Below the pieces are notes generated by a model that worked only from the letters and a program-made list of their open reading frames with translations, was not told where the DNA came from and did no database searches. From contig CM038466.1 of NCBI GenBank assembly GCA_021464415.1, forward strand, positions 52,114,039-52,178,038: DNA of 64,000 nucleotides, read 5' to 3'. This DNA comes from Lonicera japonica. Taxonomy: Eukaryota; Streptophyta; Magnoliopsida; Dipsacales; Caprifoliaceae. Positions 22,294 through 34,138 of the stretch are shown piece after piece. A program made the translations under genes and the position numbers. Within the stretch, counting starts at the first letter, position 1, and each line of letters starts with the position of its first letter.

Positions 22294-23465
22294 CCTAAAT
22301 ACAAATTACCCTTTCTAAAATTATTGTTTATAAAATTATTACCCACATAGTACTCTTTTGGTTTTTTTCAAAAGCAACCAGAACAAAATGCATTAAGAGC
22401 AACTCCAACCCAAAATACAATTTTGGTATTGATTTAGCACAAAAATGGTGTCATTTTTACAATATATTTTTTTTCAACTCGAACCACCACGTTAAATATA
22501 ATACCAAAAAGTATATTCTCTCCAAAAATAGAATATTCTCTTTATTATTCTATTATTTTATCAAATCATACATAAATTTAATTAGAATAAATTAAATTTT
22601 TTAATAAAACAAATTATTAATATTGCTAATTAAAAAAATAATCTAAAAAATTTAAATCAGAAGAATAAAAATGACCTAATTGATATTTATAAGTAAATAA
22701 CAATAAAAATAAAAATTGAAAAAAAAAAGAAAAAAAAGGGTGATGCCGTGAATGAACAGTGTCACACCAAATATGGTGTGGCACTATAGACAGCACCAAA
22801 AATAGTGCCAAGTTTGGTGCATGGTTGGAGCAAAATTGTGTCAAATTTATACCAAATTTGGTATTTTGGTACATGGTTGGAGTTGGCCTAAGAAAAAAGA
22901 AGGGCTATATTATTTATGCTCTTCATATTTGTAACAAACACACATTTGTCACAAATATCTTTTGAAAATAAATTTATTATCACTAACTCCCAACTCCAGA
23001 GTTTGTCTAATAAGAAGTGAGCGTACTTAAATACATTCGACTCATTTAAAGAAAATTTGTTGGTAGGAATTCATCTACTATTAAATAATAAAATATTTGA
23101 ATATTTTTTAAATAAAATTCACCTAATAAAAAAGTGAGTCCACTCATATAAACTTATGCGGAAAAAAAAATCCAACGGGAGAGAGGCCAATAAAATGTAT
23201 CCACAACTAGAAACCGTACACAACTTTCGCTCACTATTTAATGTATGATAACACTAGGCCTATATATTTATGTGAAAATAGGCCAACCAAAAACATTGCT
23301 TAATGTTATAATTATTAGCTTCTGCCACTCCAGCTCCTGGATTCCTTACGTTTGGTTTAACTGACAGTGATTTTGACTACCAACTACAATTACCATTTTA
23401 CCCTTTACCTAAACCCATTAATTATTGGGAATAATTTTGCTTCCACAAAAATGTACAACTCAGGC
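22294..23465 (+). repeat. Dispersed repeat family 1, copy C (holds a MITE)
   Basis: It carries the same blocks as copies A and B: AATTATTGTTTATAAAATT, AAAGCAACCAGAACAAAATG, then after the MITE ACACAACTTTCGCTC, ATGTATGATAACAC and CAGCTCCTGGATTCC. It is the longest plus-strand copy. Confidence 0.75.
22397..22888. mobile_element. 492-bp PIF/Harbinger-like MITE with TAA target duplication
   Basis: The termini GAGCAACTCCAACC and GGTTGGAGTTGGCC are inverted and match at 12 of 14 bases. Both flanks are TAA (22394-22396, 22889-22891). Copy B of the surrounding repeat carries the same flanks joined by a single TAA (19178-19180, minus strand), so this is a real insertion. A 3-bp TAA/TTA duplication is typical of PIF/Harbinger elements. 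There is no transposase. Confidence 0.9.
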
Positions 23466-24321
23466 TGCGTACATTCGTGCAGTTGCTAGAGAACGCGTTA
23501 AAATTGTAGACATATATTGTTTGGTTGAAGTTTTTGAATTAAATTTTTTTTATTTTTTTTTTAAGTTGGAGATTTTATAAATTGTTTTTAAATTTGATTT
23601 TTGTTTGATATACTATTTACAAAAAAAATTACCAACAAATGATTTAGTGATAACACACTGTGATCATCGCTGAATTCGACTAGGAGTTCTTCAGGTTGAA
23701 TCCCAGTATAAACAAAAATTAGTCAAGATCCTGTGGTACTATAAAGTATCTAGATAAAAAAAAATCCCCATAAAACTATTTAATTACGAAGGATTTGGTT
23801 TTTTCCTCTTCTCTTTTTCAAACACAGTAGCTGGCTTTTTTTTTTCATTGGGATCTTTTGAAAATGTGTTACAAAAGCATTTGCTTTATTTTATTAATTT
23901 TTCTTTATTTTTTTTATTAAATTTGAAGATTTTTTTTTTACAGTTTTCTTTAAATACAAAGAAAAAATTAAAGGAAATTCATTGAAATACATATTTTAGT
24001 ACATGGGAGTTCAAATTATATAGTCAATTTTAATTTATTGTGTTGTTTTTAAAATTACCACTTTTACAAAAGTTTAAATGCGAGACTGTAGAAAATGGCT
24101 TTTAGGATTTTAAACCAATACTCTAATATAAAAATCCGCGTTAATGTATTAATGTGTATAATGTCATTTAAGATAGTTTTAGAGTTTTATAGTATGTGTT
24201 ATGCTAATACACTCTTAAAGTCGAAATCAAGATTAGGGATACGGATATTTACAAGAAGTTAATTTATGCATAAATATTAATATAAAATTATGTAATTAAT
24301 TGGATGATAAATATATATTTA
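23466..24321. other. AT-rich sequence, nothing firm
   Basis: No gene is seen. A CAGGTTGAATCCC stretch near 23690 resembles a pol III B box and could be a SINE remnant, but no matching A box is convincing. Confidence 0.5.
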
Positions 24322-24619
24322 GGTTTTGTTTGGTTCGCGGATTTAAGAACTCTTTTTTGGTAAGTACGAATTCTGGAAATACTTTCTTGACAGAAGGGAA
24401 AGTATGAAGTAAAATCATTCCTTTCAAAACTCATGAGATTAATTTTTTCTTATGATTTCTTAACATTTATTACAAAAATTTTGGACAACAACACTCTTAT
24501 TTAAATATTTTTCATGTTTTACCAAAAAACAAGAAATGACACTTGATAGGAATTTTAGTTTCTCACCCCCATAGAAAAGACAAGAAAATTAATTTCCTTT
24601 CCGTAAACTAAACGAAATC
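24322..24619. mobile_element. 298-bp MITE with TTA target duplication
   Basis: The left end GGTTTTGTTTGGTTCGCGGA is mirrored by the right end CCGTAAACTAAACGAAATC, and TTA flanks both sides (24319-24321, 24620-24622). A related stretch near 26280-26345 shares the flanking AATTATGTAATTGATTGGAT without the element. The TTA duplication suggests the PIF/Harbinger superfamily. There is no transposase. Confidence 0.8.
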
Positions 24620-24761
24620 TTAATTCAAGAATATTACTCTCTTTTGTCTTCTTTTTATCTTCACCTTTTTTTCCAAAAATCAATTTTACTTTTACCCATT
24701 GCCAGCCGCGGCTAGCCATATGGCACCACCACAATTGGACCACTCCCTGACTACCACCAAA

Positions 24762-25700
24762 ACTTCAGGTTGGTCACAAACAATAGTGGTGAAGACGATT
24801 AGGTCGTCAAAGAAATAGAAAAATGTTTAACAAGAGTAAAATTGACATTTACACGCACATCAAAAAACCAAGAAGAAAAAGTGTCGATCTTAAACATTGT
24901 AAAATGTCCATATAGTTTACTTGGTTTTTTTTGGACGTCTCAAATTTTAAGTCCCATTTTAAAGATTGGCGGACAAATTTGACGTGATGTTTCCTCAACT
25001 AATGAGTAAACTAAAGTCCCATTCCTCAGCTTAATGCGTAAAGTAACGCAATTCACTCTCTCTTCCTTGAGAAAAAAGGTCACGAGCGCGGGGTGCGTGG
25101 CCATGTGCATTTTAATGGGATCCAATGACCGCACCTAAAATTTAAGATAAACAGTTAAATAAGATTAATTTTAGATAGATTTAGGTTGGTATATACAATT
25201 GACACTACTTAAATTTAGAAAAAGTAGTTAGTAGCGGGGTCTAATTATAACTATATATATATATATATGAAAAGTTTGGCTCAAAATATTTTTCATAAAA
25301 AATGCTATTTAGCCAAAAAAAAATGTTTAAAAATTATATCCTAAATGCATTTTGACCAGAAATATGCATTTCGATATCAAAGCGTGCATGAAAGTTATGA
25401 GTGATAGGAGATTCATTTAGTTATTGGATTGTGCTTTTTTGGGTCAAGTACCATTGCTCATTTTTGTTATTTTCGATTGATAATTTAATCATTATAATTA
25501 GTGTGAGATTTGGCGATTCATTATTTAATGATTCCACTAATCATATATATTTCGATTCATAATTTAATGACCCTACTAACAATATTTCCTGGTTATGCCA
25601 CTGAGAAGGGTTATTATAAAACTAGCCAGTTCATCAGTCACAGAATTGTATTTCATTTTTCAATTGTCAATTTTATCCTTGCAGTTTATATTTTTCAAGA
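24762..25700 (+). repeat. Dispersed repeat family 2, copy 2
   Basis: It shares ACCACCAAAACTTCAGGTTGGTC, GTCGTCAAAGAAATAG and AAGGGTTATTATAAAACTAG blocks with 16390-17560 and 26770-27610. A TA microsatellite lies at about 25252-25267. From 25701 to 26769 I see no gene. A GGTTCGAATTCC at 25908-25919 is a good pol III B box and may mark a SINE remnant, but the upstream A box is weak. Confidence 0.55.
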
Positions 25701-26769
25701 AATATGCTTTTAAGAAGATTAAGACATTCACTTTCAAACAAGTTAAACATGTATTGAACAATTTGGCAACTTATTACTTCTGTTGTAGTCTTTTATTCAA
25801 ATTAGATATATATATATAAAGTGCGCTGGTTTTTGCTAGTGTAAGGTAAATTAGTCTCTTAATATGGTTGACCATCAACATAGGACTTAATGTTAAATTT
25901 ACTCTCCGGTTCGAATTCCACTAGTTTATTTTAGTGTCGCGATTACTAGATCATATTTGGTGATTTATATAGATCTATCCATGTTGTTGTTATTCCATAT
26001 AAAGTATTGTTCACGAGGTGCTAGGAAGGTGGTGTGGAATGCTAATTCGGCATTACTCTCCTAAATCCCCATTCCTCACGGAATTGGAGATGTTTTCTAC
26101 TTATGAACCTTCTTACACCTCTCTCTTCAGGATAACAATTCCCAAGACAAAGTATAATAAGCCCATTAAAAAAAGGGTAGTGGTCCCAAAATATGAACTA
26201 AGATTCAATATTTATTAAATAAATATGAAATAAGATAAAATACGAACTAAAATTCAATATTTACAAAAATAATCATATAAAATTATGTAATTGATTGGAT
26301 TATAAATTTATATTTTATTTAAATATTTATTTTTTCCATACTTAAAATACCCTTTTTTTATCTTCATTTTCAGTTCAAAAATCAATAAATTTTAACTATC
26401 TCAAACGGACGATGTTATATACACTCCTAATTTATAACTGTAACACCATTGTAGCTCCAACACCACATTTTATAATGTTAATGATCAATACCACTTCAAA
26501 AAACATTCAAAATTTAAACAGGTGGCTCTTTGCTTTATTCGGTAACGTTCCACCGATTTGACCTAAATAGCAATCTTTAGCGAATTTTTACTTTTAACTC
26601 GGTAAATTGTAACTGAATGTAAACCTTCAAATCGGTAACTCATCACCGACTTATATTTTATAGAATTGGATAACAAACACCTAATTTTACGGTCACAACA
26701 ACAAATAATTTTATAATATTTTAACTACAAACTAAGGGTGTATATAATATAACCCATCCTAAACTGTAG

Positions 26770-27610
26770 CTAGCCATCGCCGCCACAGTTGGACCACTGT
26801 CTGACTACCACCAAAGCTTCGTGGAGGTCATAAATAATAGTGGTGGCAACGATTGGATCATCAAAGAAATAAAAAATGTTTTACCAATAGTAAAATTGGC
26901 CTTTATAAAAAAAAATGTCTATGGATACATAAACATTGTAACATGTCCCTAAACAAAATTGTAACAAAAAGACGTTTGATAAGGGGCCACAATTTTTTTA
27001 ATCTTCCCACTTTATATATTATATTTAAATACAATTAAATTTATACACGCAATTTATATGTTATTAAAATATATATAATTTAAAGAAAAAAATATGTAAC
27101 GTAGTAATTAAGAGTGTTATTATTCTCACAAAGCGCAAGTGTATTGGTGACGAGGATAAAAGTAACGATTTTGAAATTTTAAAAATGTATAAAAAAAAAG
27201 AATTATGTTATTGAGATTTAAAATAATTTTTTAATAATTAATAGTACTTTTAACACGAATTAGACTTAATTTATATAATAAGGAGTCTTTGGCTCTAAAA
27301 GTTAACATATTTTTAAATGATTGATGGTATTTTTGGCATTGATTACTGATTACGATTAAGTATATTAATATTGCTCATGAAATGGATAGAGATGATGACA
27401 AATGGTATCTGGGAAAGTTACAAGAGGGAATCTGATGATCAACTGGAAGAATCTTACTCCTTTTTACTGTTGCGAATAATTCATACTCTATAAATTTAGG
27501 CACAACTAAAAGTCTACAAATGCTTCTCGTGAACTCCTTTTTATTTTCCAATGTTCATCTAAACTGCAAAACTAATGTATTGCACAAGCCCGGGCCCCGG
27601 GAAAGGGGTA
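26770..27610 (+). repeat. Dispersed repeat family 2, copy 3
   Basis: It begins near GCCACAGTTGGACCACTGTC and includes GATCATCAAAGAAATA, ATAGAGATGATGACAAATGG and GCACAACTA. It ends at the CGGGCCCCGGGAAAGGGG stretch that also closes copy 1 (19730-19748). It is the least interrupted copy. Confidence 0.55.
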
Positions 27611-29096
27611 TGAAAATGGATAGAAGCCCTAGTTCTCCCAACACTTGAATACACGATGTGTATGTAGTTGGTGAGAGTCGAACTTAAAATTTTTAAATTT
27701 GATTATGTGACTTGAACGAAATGCAAGATGTATGTATTTATAATTTGTTATACAAATCGATGATCACATAACATAATTTTCTTGTAATCTACGACCACCG
27801 TAATAAAAGATGGACATACAATTACCACAATAAAAGTTGATCTAATAAATAATTCTTCAAGCACATTTATGTAAATGGAATCAATAATCTTTTTGTTACG
27901 AGGATAAGAAAGATGCTAACAGACTACAAGATTGTTGACAAATGTTCATAATTTTTGAGTCACCGCAAATTATGGATAAAATGATTTGAGGCTACAATAA
28001 TGCATTTCCTATGCATTTATTAATATTTTTTTTCTTTTTGATACAAATGATATCCTACCTATCTATTGACAACGAGATATATATTTCAAGCTAGCAAGCA
28101 CCTATGGTGAGTGGGCAAGTGGCATCAACAAATCGAGACTTTTATACCTAACTAGCTCTTGTGCACGTATCTTTAGTGTTTGACAAATGTTATTAGTCAT
28201 AGAAATAAATATGTAAAAAGAATTGGTAAAAAAAAAAAAGAAGTTCTATCCCAAGCAAAAGCTTGATAAATATATAACTAATAAACCGAAAATAATAATA
28301 TCAAGTGTATAATGTAATTTAAAATTGTAAGAGAATGATATAATCAATTAGGTGTATTAAAATTGTTGCGCCAAATTTTTATGGGTGGCCAAGCATAAAC
28401 CTGTATTGGAGTATATTATATAATTAGTACATTTATTATTAGTTTAATTAATTATATTTTTTATTTAACCAATAGACAAGGAAATTAATTAAATTTAAAG
28501 TATACGCAACCAATAATAATAAAAAACACTAACCAATAAAAACACTATTGTCGAGCATTAACAAATAAAAAAAACAATAACCAATAAAATAGTAAAAAAA
28601 TGCATTTATGCAGAGAGATAACCATTGTTGACCATAAAAAAATTATAAAAACACTAACAAATATCAATTGTTATGTTGAACTATAGTAAAAGAATACTAT
28701 TGTGAATTTCATTTTGAGTAGAAGACAAAAAATACATAACTTTATTTTTAGTACAACGTAATTTTCAATTTGAGTAGGAGACTTTAATTTTAGAATAAAA
28801 GAGTATATTTGTCCATAAAAAAAAAACACTTAAAGTTATTTACACTTTTATGTATAGTATAGATTATTTTAATGCTTCACTTGATCACAAACCTAAGTTA
28901 TTGAGTTCTACTATTGACAATGAGTTTTTAATAATTATACTTATGTGAGTCGAATTCTATTTATGTAAATCTAACTCAACACCTCATTATATAAAATTTA
29001 CTCCTAAATCACATTAATGTTTCAATGTCCCGCGTTCAGTAACCCGTTTATGCACCCCCAAGAAATTCCCAATTTGGATTTTATCTTTCACCACTT
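27611..29096. other. Intergenic region upstream of the USP-like gene
   Basis: AT-rich, with no ORF or repeat that I recognise. It probably holds distal promoter sequence of the gene starting at 29318. Confidence 0.5.
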
Positions 29097-29097
29097 C

Positions 29098-29130
<33 letters not shown>

Positions 29131-29317
29131 TTCAAGTGAGAGAAGACAACTTTCTCTCTATAAACAACTAAACAATCCACCACTCTACCTTCATTCTTTA
29201 TTTGTTAATTCTACTCTCTCTTTCCTTTCACTCTTCACATTTCCTTTACTCCAAGCTCAAAAACACCCCCTTTAAGAGAGAAAACGAGACCAAAATCAAA
29301 GTGGGTTTTAAACCAAA
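29097..29317 (+). promoter_or_regulatory. Core promoter and 5' leader of the USP-like gene
   Basis: A (CT)n/(CA)n tract (29097-29130) precedes a TATAAA box at 29159-29164. The remaining ~120 bases to the ATG are CT- and A-rich, like a plant 5' UTR. The transcription start is inferred to be near 29190. Confidence 0.6.
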
Positions 29318-29675
29318 ATGCAAAGTCCACAGCCATATCTGAGTGGAAAAAAGGGATCAAAGAGATGGGGCAATACTAACAATGGAGATGCAAATTCAGG
29401 GCAAATGCAGTTAGGGCTAAGAAACATATGTGGTGGTGAAAATAATAATGGGGGATTCGTGATGGGGAAGAAGAGGGTAATGGTGGTGGTGGATCAGTCT
29501 TCACATTCAAAGCAAGCTATGATGTGGGCACTCACTCATGTGACTAATAAGGGTGATTTGCTCACTCTTCTTCACATTTTACCTCCTAATTCAAAATCAG
29601 AAGGGGGATCTGAGTTTGATTCTTCTGGCTTGGCTAGCTCACTTGGGTCCCTCTGCAAGGCTTCTAAGCCTGAGG

Positions 29676-29708
<33 letters not shown>

Positions 29709-31714
29709 TTATTTTATTTACTTCAAGAACTTGTATGAACAATGCTGTATAGCTCAAGAAAAAAGGATACGGCTATTAGCACTATAAATGAGTACTCTTT
29801 TTAATGCATAAAAAGTGTCCAAATGATACTTATAAAGTGTGATAAAGATAATTTTAGAGTGCTAAAGTAGTCGTTCAAGTGTTATCATACCAAAGCAAAT
29901 CTCGAACGCAAGACTAAATACATCTCAACCACTGATCACTTTCTATATCCCAGATTTCATGTAGATATGTGATTCAGATTCATTTGGATTACAGATTTTG
30001 GGATGATTTTTGGATTTTTGGGTTAGTTAACATTTCTCAACTTTTATACATCATCCACATACAGAGAGATATATAGGCTAGGCCTATTAGGCAAACCAAT
30101 TAGACTTTTTATTAGAAAAAAAGGAAAAGGAACAAGTCTTTTCTTTCTTTTAACTGCAAGTAAAAGAATTGATAAAGGGGAAATTGATTGAACTCACAAT
30201 CTCATGTCTTAGCTACTTAAGCTAAAGCTCTTTAGCACTGAAGCATTAGGATCTAACTAGAACATAGTAATGTTATGAAAAATTGTAATGTACCATATAT
30301 ATATATATACAGGCAGTTGTACCATATATATATGTTTTTCATTTGGGTGTAGATTAAAGCCAAAGAAAAAGGCTATAATGGGTCTTTTGTATTTTTGGCA
30401 TTTGTGTGTATGAGACACAGAGATGTCTGTTTCTGAGAGATCTCCTTTTGATGGGTTTCCATTTCCAGCTCTGTGCTATTTTCCCTTCTTCTTTGGACCA
30501 CACCACCCAAAAACTTTTGAATTCTAGGGAGAAAATTTTAACAAAAAATGTTTTCTTGTAACAATAATTGCTTTTTAGAGAATTTAAGTGCTCGTTTAGT
30601 TCAAGTTTTAATTTGTTCTTGGAATTTTAAAATCGTAAATTCATAGGTCTCTTATCATTTTGAGTTCAAGTAGCGAAAGGTTACTTCTCAAACACAAAAC
30701 AGAATTCAAAGATAAATTTACTTCTGTCCTTATTAAATTTGTTGTGGTTTAGGTTATTCTTGTTTGCTTATGGTATTTAAAATTGTAATTAATTACAATC
30801 AATTGGTTTGTTGATGAAGGTGGAAGTGGAAGCATTAGTGATACAAGGACCAAAGTTAGCCACAGTGATGAGCCAAGTTAAGAAGTTAGAGGTGTCTGTT
30901 CTTGTCTTGGGTCAAAGCAAGCCCTCTCCACTCCTCAGTTGGTAATAATACAACCCACACCTTTAATTCTCTCTCTTCTTCTTTTTTTCCTTTTTTCTTT
31001 TCCCAACAAACTGCATTTATGGTTTTGTCAAGAAATTGTACTTTCCTTTAAATCTCTTTTATTTCCTTTCTCCTACAAACTTTATGATTTGCTCAAGAAA
31101 TAGTGTTTTTGTAAAAAGTAGTACCATATGCTTTTATAATTGTATATTATTTTGACAATATAACTAGTGTGCTATGGCAATAGCGACATGCTTATATTTA
31201 CCGTATGCGACGTCTATTGGTAGAGCACAATAGCTTTCCTAGAGCATGGTACTGTTACAGGTAGTACTGTAGAGTATAGTATTAGCATTCCAAATGATTC
31301 TACTCAAACTCAAACTATATTTAGTAACGCTTTATATGCATGTTTGTTGCACTCTTTTCGGAGTGCTAATAGCTATACCTTGGGGTACCCAAATTGCCAA
31401 AGTGTGTTACTTTTTTGAGAAGTTTTTATGTATGCTTCTAATGTTGTACATTATTTTGGCAATAACCATAATTGCTCTGGCCATAGCGCCACCCATACCT
31501 TAAATTTGCTGATGGTGTTTAATTGATTATAATAAATTGTATTAATACTTTTGGCAGCTTGTGTGGGACCAATAACAACAGCAAGGAGAAATTTGTGGAG
31601 AAGTGCATAAACAATGTAGAGTGCTTGACATTAGGGGTGAGGAAGCAGAGCCATGGCATTGGTGGGTACCTTATCAGCACTAGGTGGAAGAAGAACTTCT
31701 GGCTCTTGGCCTAG
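29318..31714 (+). CDS. Universal stress protein (UspA-like) family protein, three exons
   Basis: Exons are 29318-29674, 30820-30941 and 31558-31714, with GT donors and AG acceptors. The splice phases fit exactly and give 211 residues ending at TAG. Residues 1-50 are a Gly/Asn/Ser-rich leader of low complexity. The Usp fold begins at KKRVMVVVDQSSHSKQAMMW (51-70), its first strand and helix, and continues with GDLLTLLHIL. The middle exon holds the strand-helix-strand part (VEVEALVIQGPK, LEVSVLVLGQSKPSPLL). The last exon ends with a basic segment (GGYLISTRWKKNFWLLA). Plant proteins of this type are annotated as adenine-nucleotide alpha-hydrolase-like and take part in stress responses; the substrate is not known. 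The classical nucleotide-binding GX2GX9G motif is not obvious, so ATP binding is uncertain. The gene converges on the transporter gene, about 2.4 kb downstream. It appears intact. Confidence 0.88.
31130..31500. repeat. Direct-repeat element in intron 2 of the USP-like gene
   Basis: A ~60-bp block (TATATTATTTTGACAATA, GCTATGGCAATAGCG) at about 31130-31190 recurs as TACATTATTTTGGCAATA, GCCATAGCGCC at 31432-31492. A related sequence with TTGCCAAAG and TTGCCATGG lies in intron 1 of the transporter gene (44040-44260). It is probably a short transposon family of unknown class. Confidence 0.4.
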
Positions 31715-32597
31715 TTTAGCCTCTACTTTTTTCCCTTGATTTAGCATATGATTCTCACATGCAATAATTAGTGTGTAGCAAACTTTATAAATGTCATTCA
31801 GCATCTATTAACACCCCCCACCCACCCCATCCCATCCCCCTTCCCAAAAAGTACTAGTCTAATTATCTATTCCCACCTTCTTAACTAGTGTATCAATGCA
31901 ATGGAAATCATCTCTCATGTGTTTGCAAATTAGAGTAATGCTGCATATCTCAAAATTAACAACGCGGGTTCATTGGTTAGTTGTCCCGTATCATTTGAAT
32001 TTCAAATGTTTTGCGTACAAAGAGCTATTGAAAAATCAACGTTGTTAGTTTGAGATGTGTATCATCTTTGATTAGTACATGCTAATCCATTGACGTTGGT
32101 ACTCTCAAGAATACATAGAATATTCGGAGTATCATGTAACAGTACTTTCAAGTTAATAATGATCTTTCAAACAAGCAATCATTGCATAAGCGTCTCATAT
32201 AAAATTTATTCATTGATTTTGGTGTACCCCGTAACTTGCTGCGCGAAAAGTTAGAATAGTTGAAGAAATCTAAGGGCTGTTTCAAAATTGGGTCAATCCT
32301 CCATAATGGTGCCTATTTTTTTGAACCACGAAGGATATGATGAGACCAGCACTTTTTATTTTATCGGGTACATGAGGGAAAGAAGTAAACTAATAGCAAG
32401 GTTCCAAAACCCACCACAAAGTGTACAAAATACAAACTAGTGCGAATATTGTAGTGTTTTTTATTGTTACTGTTCTCGATCTCGAAATGCGTAAAGATCA
32501 AACATAAGACTACTGACAAATGCAGACATTTCACTAAATTTTGTTGGATCTAATGAGTTTTTTTACATAAACGGTACACCGAACACTCTCAAGTTAA
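31715..32597. other. 3' flank of the USP-like gene
   Basis: This includes the 3' UTR and intergenic DNA. A C-rich stretch lies at about 31810-31845. No other gene is seen. Confidence 0.5.
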
Positions 32598-32856
32598 GTT
32601 TGATAGCAACATGAAAAAGAAAAATAAAAATAATTGATTTTTGTGAAAAATTGGAAAATAGGTTGAGACATGTGATGAGATCTCTTCTTATTTTGTGATT
32701 TTTTTCATGAAGAAAAAAATTTCACAAAAAATTATGAAAGATGGAAGAGATCTACTCATAAAATGAGTATGAAATGGAAATCATGACTCAACTTATTTTT
32801 CAACTTTTTACCAAATTAAGTGTTTTTATTTTTTCTTTTTTATATTGTTATCAAAC
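32598..32856. mobile_element. 259-bp fold-back MITE
   Basis: The left arm GTTTGATAGCAACATGAAAA and on to GGTTGAGACATG pairs with the right arm (reverse complement GTTTGATAACAATATAAAAA and on to AGTTGAGTCATG). The arms match over roughly 75 bp and nearly meet, so the element can fold into one long hairpin. No clear target duplication was found. From 32857 to 34138 I see no gene. Confidence 0.7.
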
Positions 32857-34138
32857 GGAGTTTTAATAATTAATTACGAGAGAAGCGAGACAGAGAAAAA
32901 GAAATAGAGTTCTCGTAGTTAAAACTTAGACAACTATTCTAGCATCCTAGGTGTTGAATCCGTGGAGTTTTAATATAAGAGATAATTTACTATATTAAGT
33001 ATGGATCCAATACTCTCCGACAACTATAGAGGGTGCACACTTTTGCTTACCCTTTATCAGTACCCCCATAAAAAAAGAGAGAGAAAAGCCAAATGATAGT
33101 ATCCACTTTATTCTTCCAAATATTTTAAATTGATTGCTCTCTACCCTTTTTTGTGGAATGTTTTTGAGATTGATAATCTTATTTTTCTTTTGCGATTATC
33201 AAATATACCAATTTTACAATAGAAAATAAATTATAATTTTGAGATAAAGAGAGTATTAGTCTCTAGAGCAATAAATATTGTGTTTAAAACTGCACAAAAA
33301 CACATGTATATACGTAGAATAAAATATGTCAATAAAATCAGACTTTGGTACTTCAAAGAAATATTGTCATGGCTCTCTAATTTATTATTACGAGATGTGG
33401 CACATTAATTGATATCTTAGAGAAAAAAAAAATTCAAATTTCAACTTTTGCACAATCTTCTACATATATTGGGCCAAACCTAGGAAAGAAAGACTATTGA
33501 TTTGAGGCGAAAAAGTGCTAGTAGTTCATTGATTTGGATAAAAACCGTAACAAAAGTATTATTGCAAATAAAAAACTTGGGGGACGATATGATGTTATTT
33601 TACATGAGAAATAGGAAAATTAAGCTACACCAAGTTGTACCAAGAAAATTACTAAACAAAAAATTATGGAGTCAAACACCATTAAAAGTGAAAAAATATA
33701 ATTTTTTGAGAAGTTTCAAAATAAAATAACTGATACCCAAAAGCCAAAATAGCATGAACAACAGAGTTCTTTAGTTCAAAGTCCATGATAACTCAGACTC
33801 ATGAACCAAACAGAATGAATAACAAACAGAGTTCTCACATTCAAAAATATAGCAAAATACATTAACAGAAGGGTTCAAAATTAATCAGGAAATTGTAAAT
33901 CAGGAAATGTTAAGTAATTTTTCAAGACCCCTCAAAAAAAAGCTAAAAAAAATAAATAAATAAATAAGAGAAAACCCCCAAATATAAATGTGTAAATAAT
34001 CTATTAGCTTACAACAAAGATGCAAGAGATTGTCTTTCACTTCTATATGTACTTTTCATCTTGCTAGTATATATATATTTCCCCAGCTGCCATGGAAATG
34101 AAATGGGCAACCATTCATGAGAGTCTTTATGAAGAATA

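Noticed and set aside
29318..29752. Single-exon 144-residue USP-like protein
   Set aside because: The frame runs past a good splice donor at 29675 into TA-repeat intron sequence. The three-exon model restores the conserved C-terminal part.
33502..33729. 75-codon basic ORF between the two host genes
   Set aside because: No motif, no promoter or partner exons; Lys-rich translation of A-rich DNA.
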